Under the pieces are notes generated by a model, which saw only the letters and a list, made by a program, of their open reading frames with translations, ran no database searches and was not told the DNA's origin. A program made the position numbers and the translations under genes. From NCBI GenBank assembly GCA_036245805.1, contig BTRK01000003.1, positions 41,805,215-41,869,214 of the forward strand: a stretch of DNA of 64,000 nucleotides, in the 5' to 3' direction. The stretch comes from Pristionchus mayeri (taxonomy: Eukaryota; Nematoda; Chromadorea; Rhabditida; Neodiplogasteridae). Positions within the stretch are counted from its first letter, which is position 1. The number at the start of each line of letters is the position of its first letter. Of the stretch, positions 55,001 through 64,000 are shown in pieces.

Positions 55001-58000
55001 GTCCCTTTCCGTTTTGTCACCTTTCCATATTTTGCAGACTTTGAATTCATATCGGTAAAGGACACTACGTTTAAGCTGGATGTTTTCTGCTGTTACGTTG
55101 AGCAGAATAAAGAATACCAAAGTAAACTAGCGGATTTTCTCAGGTCAAAAACTGGGGGTAAGTGATCAGGAACAAATAGTATTTATCATTAATTATCAAT
55201 TTACCATCAAATTACGTGTGCAGTCATTGAGTTATGCAAACTTACAATCAGGTGTTGGAGGAGGTGATCTGAATTTGAAAAGAGTCGGTTTCGGAGATGT
55301 GTTCGAGAATATGGAGCAATGCACTCCAAACACATGGACTACAAATTACGTACGCCACAAATTGTGTGCATTATACCATCAACATCACATAATTACAGGG
55401 AGGAGGCCCTTGCAAATTCAGCAAGATTGATTTCATTTTTAAAGCCAAGAGCGACAAAAGTATTTATGTCAATGTGCACAAGCCTTTCCGCCCCGATCCT
55501 ACCTTCACCTCAAAAATGCATTTTCCAACCGTATTCGATGTCTCTATTGATCCACGTATGGTTTAATTTCGATATCCAAAACTTGGGTGTTCCAATTTTT
55601 CCAGATTTAACATATACAGATTTAACTTAGCATGCACATAAATGTGGTGCAAAAATATTACTTCGGTCCATGATCGGACGACCTTTTGGAGGGCATTTTT
55701 ATTGGACCAGTCTAACAAGATCGTGCACCATGCGCGTTCTCAAGTACCAAAAGAACAATTTAAAATACAGTATTTCCAGCAAAGAAGCAGTCTGAATCAG
55801 GACACCAAAATACAAAAACGACTCCGAGCCCTGGCAAAAAGGACGAGACTGTGGGAAGGCCAACGAACAGCACAAGCAAAAAAAATGGTAAGTTATGAAA
55901 AATAGTGCAGCAGTTATCAGCGAGTCTCTCGTGAGGAAGGGTGTTAAGCCGGTCCTAAAACATGCTCTGGAATTTTTAAGTTTTGTTAACGCTGTCATTA
56001 CCACGAATTAGCTCAACTCAACCATTAGATACTCAAACATTATCACATTCGGTTATGGAAATTGCTTACATGTCAAGAGAAGGAACTTTTTTATCGTTAT
56101 CCTTCCTTTCAAGTTACATATTAATATAACAATATGTGTCAATCTCTACATTATTTACAGCACACGATACATCGACTTCAACGATGAGATGCTGCGATGA
56201 GATTGATTGCGTTCTAAACTGTAGAAAACGGCAACCGAATGAGGAAGGTTCGTAGTTTTGTTGGATTTTGTACTTTTCAGATGCATGTTAATTTTGTATA
56301 TTATTTTCATTACAGTAATGATATATACATTTATATTTATATTACAAACTATTGTTTAAACATGTGAATAATGTAAGCAGTTTGTTTAGAAACGCTCAAC
56401 GAAGAGCAGGTTATTAGCAAGATTGTAAAAATGCTGACAGCTATGATTCAAGGAATTCCTGCGACACCTTCACAAGTAAAAACACTTTATCTAGTATATT
56501 TAGGGGCTAATTGCGAGTGCAATACTCGCTCGCCGTTCTTGCAGTTTATTGTTTCGAAAATGTATCAGCGATCGTTGAAAGTACTGATGCAATATGCATA
56601 TGAAAGGAATCGCGAGAGAATCAACCATTTTAGGGGTGTAGGCGGCAGTGAAATTCAAAATCAACCACTCCTTCTACAAATTTGGAACAACGTATTTCAA
56701 ATGATGCTCTTTCAAACTGCGTCGTTCGAATTTTGATAACTGTCGTCATTTTCGAGATTCAGAAGGCCAAACATGACACTATCACTTTTCGGCAGTCAAA
56801 CCGGGCGCATTTAAATGATCGTGACATTGTTTGAATTGAAGATAGAATGTCTTTCTTTTTTAGAAAGAAATAGGAGATCAGGGGCTACAACTTTCAAGTT
56901 GGCTGTGTCATTGATAGTGCACGCCCCGGTGCGGGGCGGTCGGTCGGACTAAAAATGTCGAAATTTTTCAAACCGGAAAAAAAAGTTATAGTCCCTATAG
57001 GTGACTAACTTTTCGCCAAAAATCAGACAAATCGTGAAGATGAAAAAAAGAGGGCGCACTTTAATACGGTGGTCCCAAAATGGGTTCCAGACAGAGAAAC
57101 TTCCAAAACTTTAATTGTCTGCTATCGGGCTCAAATACATCCATAATCATCCAAAACAACATTTCAAGTTGTTTCCAGAATTGTTATAACACTGTAAATG
57201 GCCAACAACTACAGTATGACCTCAAATTTGAAAATCAATATTTTTACCTTCAACAACCTATGGGATGGGTGCTATTGCACTAAATCGGTTCCAAGTAGTG
57301 CAGGAACATCACTTGAAACGTGTCAAAGAAATAGGGTACCGGTAAACATGATATTTCATGCGATGTATTCGTGGAAAGACGCAAAACTGTAATTTCGGCC
57401 AAAATAGTCGTAGGGTCCTGCCACATGGCTAGAATTGTAGAGCATGATGATCTGAACATTTCATATGTTGAAAGTTAGCTTTTATCTATTCATTGCAGCG
57501 CGCTAGAGAGCGTGTTAGACAGCCATAAATCGGATAGACTCCGCCCTAGGGCGGGCGCTCTAACCGTCTGGCGCTCTCGCCCTCTGACCTATCTCTCCCT
57601 CCCCTCCTTTTAGAGCTCTCACGCGCGCCTCCACCATCGTTTTCTACCATCTTCCACGCTCTCTAGCGCGCTGCAATTAATAGATAGAAGCTAACTTTCA
57701 ACATATGAAATGTTCAGATCATCATGCTCTACAATTCTAGCCATGTGGCAGGACCCTACGACTATTTTGGCCGAAATTACAGTTTTGCGTCTTTCCACGA
57801 ATACATCGCATGAAATATCATATTTACCGGTACCCTATTTCTTTGACACGTTTCAAGTGATGTTCCTGCACTACTTGGAACCGATTTAGTGCAATAGCAC
57901 CCATCCCATAGGTTGTTGAAGGTAAAAATATTGATTTTCAAATTTGAGGTCATACTGTAGTTTTTGGCCATTTACAGTGTTATAACAATTCTGGATACAA

Positions 58001-61000
58001 CTTGAAATGTTGTTTTGGATGATTATGGATGTATTTGAGCCCGATAGCAGACAATTAAAGTTTTGGAAGTTTCTCTGTCTGGAACCCATTTTGGGACCAC
58101 CGTATTAAAGTGCGCCCTCTTTTTTTCATCTTCACGATTTGTCTGATTTTTGGCGAAAAGTTAGTCACCTATAGGGACTATAACTTTTTTTCCGGTTTGA
58201 AAAATTTCGACATTTTTAGTCCGACCGACCGCCCCGCACCGGGGCGTGCACTATCAATGACACAGTCAACTTGAAAGTTGTAGCCCCTGATCTCCTATTT
58301 CTTTCTAAGAAAGAGCGGCCTTCTATCTTCAATTCAAACGATGTTACGATCATTTAAATGCGCCCGATTTCACTGCCGAAAAGTGATAGTGTAATGTTTG
58401 GCCTTCTGAATCTCGAAGATGACGACAGTTATCAAAATTCCGACGACGCAGTTTGAAAGAAAATCATTTGAAAGACTTTGAGCCAAATTTGTAGAGGGAG
58501 TGGTTGATTTTGATTTTCACTGCCGCCGAGTTGTCGATTCTCTCGTGATTCCTCTCATATAACGAATGTACGTAATCCGATCGATGAATGGGGAGAAATC
58601 ATCATGGCTCGAACAAACTCTATTTTTTGCTATCCCTTTTTAAGTACATGTATTATTCAGGCTGATGCTGAACCGGCTATTTGTGGAAAGGCAGATGGAC
58701 ATGATCTTCATGTGAGTGTAATGGAAGTTTGAGATATTTTTGTGAATTTTCAGACAGCCTATTTGTTTAACAACGAAGGAAAGAAGCATTGTTTTGCCAA
58801 TGCAGCCGTCAATGCATTGCTCTCACTCACTCGTCTAGTCGAAGAACTCAAAATCTTCCAAGCAACCAAACCCAACAATAAAGTCGTGAATTTCCTGGTG
58901 GAAGCATCCACGAGAAGCCCTAAGAGTTCGAATGTGCCTCAACTCTTGCTTGGCCTGTTCCCCGGATTCGAGCAGACACAAGACCCCTCCAAATTCCTCA
59001 TCGCTGTAATACAGAAACTCGGCAAGATAAAAAGACAGGACGGAACAACGTTCAAGGTACAGTCGCGCTCATAAGTGAGTGCGCACTTTTTGAATTCGTT
59101 GTAACTTTTTGCCCAGGAGAAGCATAATTCTGACACTAAGGTATGTTCTACCAAATTCAATAGAGATTATTACCATGGTATTTAAGCATGACGTAACTGC
59201 CCCGTTATTGCGTAGTGATGACGCAATCAATATGCACTTTTTTGAAACCGGGGCCTACCCAGAAAAAAAATTTGAAGTTGTCCGCGCATTTGCAGCAGCC
59301 TTGCTGCAAAAACAAGGTCTGAAATTTGGAAATCAGCTCCTAGACTAGCTAGAGACTCGATCAAAACGCCAAAATGATCGCCATCATGAGTACAGTTGAT
59401 CCTGAGAATATGAAAACGATATCTCATAAATTGCACTCAGGGCATGAAAAAATCACTTTTTTGCATGACCAATTTTTGGACTTTCATAACTTTATGGGAA
59501 AGTTAGGTAAAAATCTGGTTTTTACACAGGAATGTTCAAAATGTATTAGAGAACGGGTTCCCAACTTTTTAGATTGATTGGACATCTTTCCTGCCCGCGG
59601 CGTGCGTTTTTCGGAGGTATACTAGGGTCGGGAATCACTCTGTTTACGCACTCTCGGCGTCTGTACTCTCTCGCCATAGGGGTAAACAGAGTGTTTCCCG
59701 ACCTTAGTATACATCCGAAAAACGCACGCCGCAGGTAGGAAAGATGTCCAATCAATCTAAAAAGTTGGCGATCATTTTGGCGTTTTGATCGAGTCTCTAG
59801 CTAGTCTAGGAGCTGATTTCCAAATTTCAGACCTTGTTTTTGCAGCAAGGCTGCTGCAAATGCGCGGTCGCGCAGCAACTTCCCCGTGCATATCTCTAAC
59901 CTAAAATCCATGTAAGAATAATGCCGTTTTAAAAAAGTGCATATTGATTGCGTCATCACTACGCAATAACGGGCAATTACGTTATGCCCAAATACCATGG
60001 TAATAATCTCCATTGAATTTGGTAGAACATACCTTAGTGTCAGAATTATGCTTTTCCTGGGCAAAAAGTTACAACGAATTCAAAAAGTGCGCACTCACTT
60101 ATGAGCGCGACTGTATGTAAAGGCATTTTCAATAATTCTTGCCGTATTATTTATTGCAATATTTCAGGATGATTTCTTCTTCGAAGTCTTTTATCACGTA
60201 TCATGCAAACGTTGTAACAAAGAAATGGAGATGCCAGTTTCAATCGACGATAAGCATTGTGTACGCGTTTCTCAACTAATAGAATATCACGCCTGTCAGA
60301 GAATCCAGCTAGATTTCACTTTCTTGGTCATGGGCCCAAAATCGTGAACTGAGTTATCAATGGTTTTGGTAATCGCTGGGGATGTTATTTGATCCCCAGA
60401 AGTTTCGATCCGCTCAGAATTTTTTTAAGGTTGCCTAGCAAGGCACGCTACCTCAGTCCATAACTTTAACAGTGCATATCACGCCATTCACCTAACAATC
60501 GAGCTCAAAGTCGGATTTGCATAAATCATGCAAGTCGAGTTTTCTTTAGTTTCTCACTCCTCTATCACCCCGAAACATGCGTACATCTTTAAATTTGCAT
60601 ACCATCATAATGGAGTATCTGGCACCGGGTCATTGGTTCTGGTTCACATATTTACCCACTATTTTTTCTCTTTCACTTCACTTTTGTGAAAAATATCCGT
60701 CTGAGGGACCGCCGCTTGTTTTATGAGCTCTATCGATCTGTACAAACTAGAACTCATGAAAACGAATCTGAACAGTTTCACACTCAATGTCGATTTTCTC
60801 AAAAACTTTGCCAAAGATGTAGCTCAAATTGAACGAGTACAAAGCCCTTGTTGAGAGCTTTAAAATGAGGTGCTGACGGTTTTTGGAATCATTCTGGAAG
60901 TACCCTTTTTTGTATGGTGATCTGGAGGGAAAGATAGAGAGGTGTCTAAAACACATACACTTTTGATAACTTTGATAGCTTTTGATAACTTTTGATAACC

Positions 61001-62101
61001 GCAAATACGTTATTCAAAAGAGCTCGGCGAGGACTATCACATACTGGAAAAGCTAGAGAATCTTTTCCTACACTTCACTTTTGAGTTGAGCAACCTTAAG
61101 TGTAGTTTGGTTCTAAGGCATTTTCACGACTTCTAGTTTTGATACATCGATGGAAAATTACCAGGGATACCTCAAAGGGCACTTTCTCTCAAAAAAATCA
61201 CCCGAAGCAAGAAATGCGTTGTTAAAGTTAAGGACTCAGGCAGTGTGCCTCGCATAGAGGCACACTGCCTGCCTCGCATAGAGGCACACTGCCTGAGTAC
61301 CTTAAGAAAATTCTGAGCGGATCAACACTTTGGGGGATCAAATAACATGCCCAAAACCCAAAAAAAAACCAAAAAAAGATGACCAAAACCATTAATAACT
61401 CATTTCACAAGATTCTCTCGTAACAGATATACGGGAGATTTTCATCCGAATGATGATGCTTAGCTATAAAACGAGAAACCTTTTTAAAATAAAGTCGGAT
61501 ATTTAAGCTTCATGTGGTTGCGAGCGACGATGCCAGGACGATCGAAGGGCACGTGAAAGCAGCTCTTCTCAAAAAATTTAATACTTCTCATGCAAACTGC
61601 AAATATCGAGAAAATGACATTAAATTTACAATACTTAATGCTAAAAATAACGTAAGTTTGGACGTTTCTCAGGCTCTTAAAAATGTTACCGACGACTTTT
61701 CAGTTGCTTCACTACTTAATCGTTATTAATGAGATGTACGTGGAGGAAAATGGAGGAAAAGATGGAGGAAAAAATAAAATAAAAAAAAAGAATCTAATGC
61801 TTAGACAAGTTAAATTCATTGGAATTTCGGCAGAATACACCAAAATATTCGGTAAATTTTACATTGGTACAATGGCACTGAATATAAATCTCATTATTTA
61901 GGCAAGTCGTATAAATTGAGCGGAGCGATAAAATACACATTGAATGATGATGGAAGGACGTGGCATTCAATATCGTGGAGAAAACTGCCAAAGGGGGAAA
62001 ATATGAAGTGGTCAATTGCAAATGATTCAAATCCTAGCACTGAGGCTAAACTTCCCAACAACTCCGTCGGATTCCGAGTGATGGTTTTCGAGGCGATTTG
62101 A
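52006..62101 (+). CDS. USP-like (peptidase C19) protein, about 18 exons, introns filled with foldbacks
   Basis: Exons: 52006-52075, 52297-52332, 52539-52708, 52752-52839, 52869-53003, 53054-53193, 55038-55157, 55224-55349, 55399-55555, 55780-55887, 56161-56247, 56390-56475, 58661-58711, 58754-59056, 60168-about 60262, about 61509-61651, 61704-61851, 61902-62101. Every junction is in phase except 55157 to 55224 (one base; a run of five G ends that exon). The C-terminal half follows the ubiquitin-specific-protease plan: Cys box NNEGKKHCFANAAVNALLSL, a QDAHEFL-like QDPSKFLIAVIQKLG, FFFEVFYHVSCKRCNKEMEM (the finger-like CxxC), LLHYLIVINEM for the strand before the core, and a His box region YKLSGAIKYTL, GRTWHSISW, WSIAND. 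The catalytic Cys (in KHCF) and a His (in TWHS) are present; the usual GHY is altered. USPs remove ubiquitin from proteins. The N-terminal half is not recognised (GGGPCKFSKIDFIF and a Lys/Ser/Thr-rich linker at 55780-55887). A start ATG at 52006 follows a trans- or cis-splice acceptor (GTAATTTCAG, 51981). Confidence 0.7.
53238..55026. mobile_element. nested foldback element pair in an intron
   Basis: The outer arms (AGGGTGACAAAACAGAAACA, then AATCACTGCTCC, mirrored at 54980-55026) surround an inner foldback of 53471-54787, whose ends are TACAGTCGTGAGCATAAGTC and GACTTATGCTCGCGACTGT. Arms pair across a centre near 54130 (TTGTTTACCCCTATGAGAGA). Inner ends start with TACAG, as Tc1-type ends often do. 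No transposase. The element fills nearly the whole intron 53194-55037. Confidence 0.88.
56598..58560. mobile_element. 2-kb foldback element with arms nearly 1 kb long
   Basis: Left-arm words are mirrored on the right, in reverse order: GGTGGTCCCAAAATGGGTTC with GAACCCATTTTGGGACCACC, CGTCCGACCGACCGCCCC-type block (GCCCCGGTGCGGGGCGGTCG with CGACCGCCCCGCACCGGGGC), AACTTTCAACATATGAAATG with its mirror at 57460. The centre lies in a GC-rich stretch near 57580. A 67-codon ORF occurs once in each arm as mirror images with a single residue difference. It fills the intron 56476-58660. Confidence 0.92.
59058..60115. mobile_element. 1.06-kb foldback element, TACAGTCGCGCTCATAAGTG ends
   Basis: The left end TACAGTCGCGCTCATAAGTG is exactly mirrored by CACTTATGAGCGCGACTGTA at the right, and the centre lies near 59640 between CTGTTTACGCACTCTCGG and CCATAGGGGTAAACAGAG. 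The left end begins at the second base of the intron, so the splice donor GT overlaps the element's terminal T. Same family as the inner element at 53.47 kb (shared GCAGCAGCCTTGCTGCAAA and CCCGCGGCGTGCGTTTTTCG). Confidence 0.92.
60346..61409. mobile_element. diverged foldback element in the next intron
   Basis: GAGTTATCAATGGTTTTGG at the left is mirrored by CCAAAACCATTAATAACTC at the right, and GGGGATGTTATTTGATCCCC by GGGGGATCAAATAACATGCC. AAGTTTCGATCCGCTCAGAA matches TTCTGAGCGGATCAACACTT inverted. Between, CTCGCATAGAGGCACACTGC is repeated in tandem (about 61236 and 61270). Older than the other foldbacks. It lies between the exons ending near 60262 and starting near 61509. Confidence 0.75.
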
Positions 62102-62447
62102 CACCATAAGTAATTCAATCATTATTTGCGCTATTCACCTTGGAGTGACTCTCTACTGATGAGCTCCATTTCTGCTAAACCCTTTATTCGGCGCATTTTG
62201 TATTTGTTGTATGACTGTATATGTGTCCTAACAATAATGATTTTCACACAATACACAATCAGATTAATATAAAATAGTTCAGGATTTATTGTTTTTTTTC
62301 TATTGTCACATAAGACCAAAGCAGCTGCTGCAAAAACAAAGTGCTTCCATCAAAACTTGCGAAGGCTGTCCACCAAGAAGAAGATATATACGATTGGTGT
62401 ACCGTTAAAGCTTTTGGGAAATTCTCTGACCAGATCAATCCCGAGAT

Positions 62448-62600
62448 CAAAGGAGGACTGTCGGTAAAATTTAACTTTTGGCGTTGTAATATCCGTATCC
62501 TAATGTTCTAAAACGACACGAGATTCTGAACATTTCGCTTTCATATCTCAACTAGCGACCTTCGGTCGCTACGTGGTTTGCGGAGTTGTGTTTTAAGGAC
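62448..62600 (+). repeat. element end of the AAAGGAGGACTGTCGG family
   Basis: TCAAAGGAGGACTGTCGGTA, then AAATTTAACTTTTGGCG, resembles the ends at 45468 and 50325. Its inverted partner is not certain; the TTGGCTGAGTGCCATGGA block at 63596 suggests the element may extend to about 63620, with the hairpins and tandem repeats inside. Confidence 0.4.
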
Positions 62601-62624
62601 AACAATTGGACGCGACTGGTGAGA

Positions 62625-62990
62625 GCCTGCTTAAAACGTTGTAAAAGGCTCGTGAGGCCTCGGGCAATTCGAAAAAGTTGGGATGGGGCTTCGCCCATCC
62701 CAACTTTTTTCGAATCACCCTCGGCCTCACGAGCCTTTCACAACGCTTACGCTGCGGGGAGTGAGAGCAAGTTGAGAGATTTTAAAACAGCTATGTGTTA
62801 TATTTCAAAAAGATGGGTTTGTGAATGCGCAAATAACTACGTTACCGTGTTCTAAGGTATACAAGTAGAAGCCTGCTTAAAACGTTGTAAAAGGCTCGTG
62901 AGGCCTCGGGCAATTCGAAAAAGTTGGAACTTTCACCCTCGGCCTCACGAGCCTTTCACAACGCTTACGCTTGGGGGGTGAGAGCAGGTT
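62625..62990. repeat. two similar strong hairpins in tandem
   Basis: Hairpin 1 (62625-62769) and hairpin 2 (62871-62990) share the left arm GCCTGCTTAAAACGTTGTAA, AAGGCTCGTGAGGCCTCGGG, CAATTCGAAAAAGTTGG and the right arm CCCTCGGCCTCACGAGCCTT, TCACAACGCTTACGCT. In hairpin 1 the arm is longer, with a second stem GGGATGGG/CCCATCCC around a GGCTTCG loop. Arms pair over about 45-60 bases. Confidence 0.88.
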
Positions 62991-63064
62991 AGGATGGTGT
63001 AGTGGGTGGTGCACGGGCTTCATTTGAGTTTTCTGCGATTTGGTAAAATGCACCATGTTATGTA

Positions 63065-63548
63065 GTGTACTGAAAGTGCTCGACGTGGGAATACCAACGG
63101 TCAAGGTCCGACGTCACACGGACGTGTTTGAGCCGAGTTAGAGCGATTTGAAGAAAAGATATCAAAGATCAAGTCTCATATTTTAAAAGCGCTCGCCATG
63201 GGGATGCCAACGGTCAAGGTCCTATCCTTCTACGATGATTTTGAAGCGAGTTAGAGCCATTTGAAGAAAAAGATAAAACTACAAACTACAAAGAGCAAAG
63301 ATCAAATTTTGAAAGCGCTCGTCAAGGGAGTTCATCTGGTTAAGGTCCCATGCACATTGGTTGATTTTGAAGCGAGTTAGAGCCATTTGAAAAAAAGATC
63401 AAACTATAAACTACAAAGATCAAAGATCAAATTTTGAAAACGCTCGTCAAGGGAGTTCATATGGTCAAGGTTCTAACCTTCTACGATGATTTTGAGGCGA
63501 ATTAGAGCGATTTGAAAAAAAAGTGACAGACAGACGGACAGACAGACG
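63065..63548 (+). repeat. four tandem units of about 115-125 bp
   Basis: Each unit carries a phrase like GAAAGCGCTCGTCAAGGGAG, then AACGGTCAAGGTC or TGGTCAAGGTT, GATTTTGAAGCGAGTTAGAG, CGATTTGAAGAAAAGAT, ATCAAAGATCAAA. Starts are at about 63070, 63186, 63309 and 63436. The array ends in (GACA)n-type ACAGACAGACGGACAGACAG. No coding frame spans the units. Confidence 0.8.
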
Positions 63549-63549
63549 T

Positions 63550-64000
63550 TATGATATTTCTTTATACAGTAATTCTGAACCAAGGTTATCACTAGTTGGC
63601 TGAGTGCCATGGACGTTTAAATGACAGGGGAATGCGGGAATTCAAAACACTAAACGCACATCGTAATATCAAATTAATCGGAAACTTATCCCGACTCGCT
63701 CTTTGAGTCTGGACGGACTTTTTTTGTTATTTCACATTGTTTCTGAAACAAAACCGACACCATTCGGTAAATTTGGAAGTGTTTCATAAACATTTCAAGT
63801 TGGGAGTTTGCATGTCGGTTTCGTAAAACAACTGTGCATTTTCTTTCGATATTGTCCTTTTGCCGATGATCCTTTAATCCTGGATCGTATAAATATGGTT
63901 TCGGGTCGGCATGACCAGTAGATTCGATCTCCGTTAGTCATGATTTGCAGCCTCCCCTTATTTAAATTAATCCTATTTCACCCCAAGTGCGAGGAGAGTG
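63550..64000. other. no gene recognised at the right edge
   Basis: Apart from the shared block AGTTGGCTGAGTGCCATGGA at 63594, nothing was recognised. GTATAAATATGG at 63886 is TATA-like and could belong to a gene beyond the edge. Confidence 0.35.

Noticed and set aside
57080..58089. mirror-image 67- and 64-codon frames in the 2-kb palindrome
   Set aside because: They duplicate each other because the DNA is an inverted repeat; there are no motifs, and they are not considered genes.
63065..63548. possible CRISPR-like or regularly spaced array
   Set aside because: Units are long, contiguous and diverged tandem repeats without unique spacers; the genome is eukaryotic.

Overview
The window is nuclear DNA of a nematode. 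Genes are split by many short GT-AG introns with T-rich CAG acceptors. Four genes for SL2-type spliced-leader RNA lie on the minus strand. Protein-coding pieces match conserved animal families (DOP1/PAD-1, cytosolic adenylate kinase, family-49 glycosyltransferase). The SL2 sequence (GGTTTTAACCCAGTATCTC then AAG) suggests a diplogastrid-like or other rhabditid worm; Pristionchus is my best guess, but I cannot prove it from sequence alone.

Layout. At 0.5-4.7 kb (minus) lies the 5' part of a DOP1/pad-1 gene with an in-frame TGA. At 6.5-7.9 kb (minus) are the first four exons of a family-49 glycosyltransferase, with no continuation visible. At 8.55-9.95 kb (plus) is an adenylate kinase gene with a TATA promoter and good splice sites, but with two internal exon deletions. 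From 10.4 to about 35.3 kb runs a decayed array whose unit is an SL2 RNA gene (minus), a spacer, and a many-exon C2H2 zinc-finger gene (plus). Unit 1 (10.4-18.2 kb) and unit 4 (30.9-35.3 kb) are the most complete; units 2 and 3 are broken by an RTE element, a mariner, a decayed Tc1-like element and foldbacks. A cysteine-rich secretory gene on the minus strand (24.4-27.2 kb) sits inside unit 3.

From 35.6 to 43.5 kb is a transposon-rich stretch: a Merlin (IS1016-type) remnant, a CR1-like non-LTR element (minus), an F-box-like exon, and a Ty3/Gypsy element that stops inside integrase. From 46.0 to 48.0 kb is an unrecognised multi-exon gene. From 52.0 to 62.1 kb is one long gene whose C-terminal half looks like a ubiquitin-specific protease (USP, peptidase C19). 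Four of its introns are almost filled by kilobase foldback (inverted-repeat) elements. The right end (62.4-63.6 kb) holds two similar hairpins and a roughly 120-bp tandem repeat.

The main theme is decay and invasion: many recognisable genes carry lesions, and much of the non-coding DNA consists of inverted-repeat elements of at least eight families. Exon limits below were read by eye from splice consensus and reading-frame continuity. Nothing was aligned by computer, so limits may be off by a few bases where acceptors are ambiguous.
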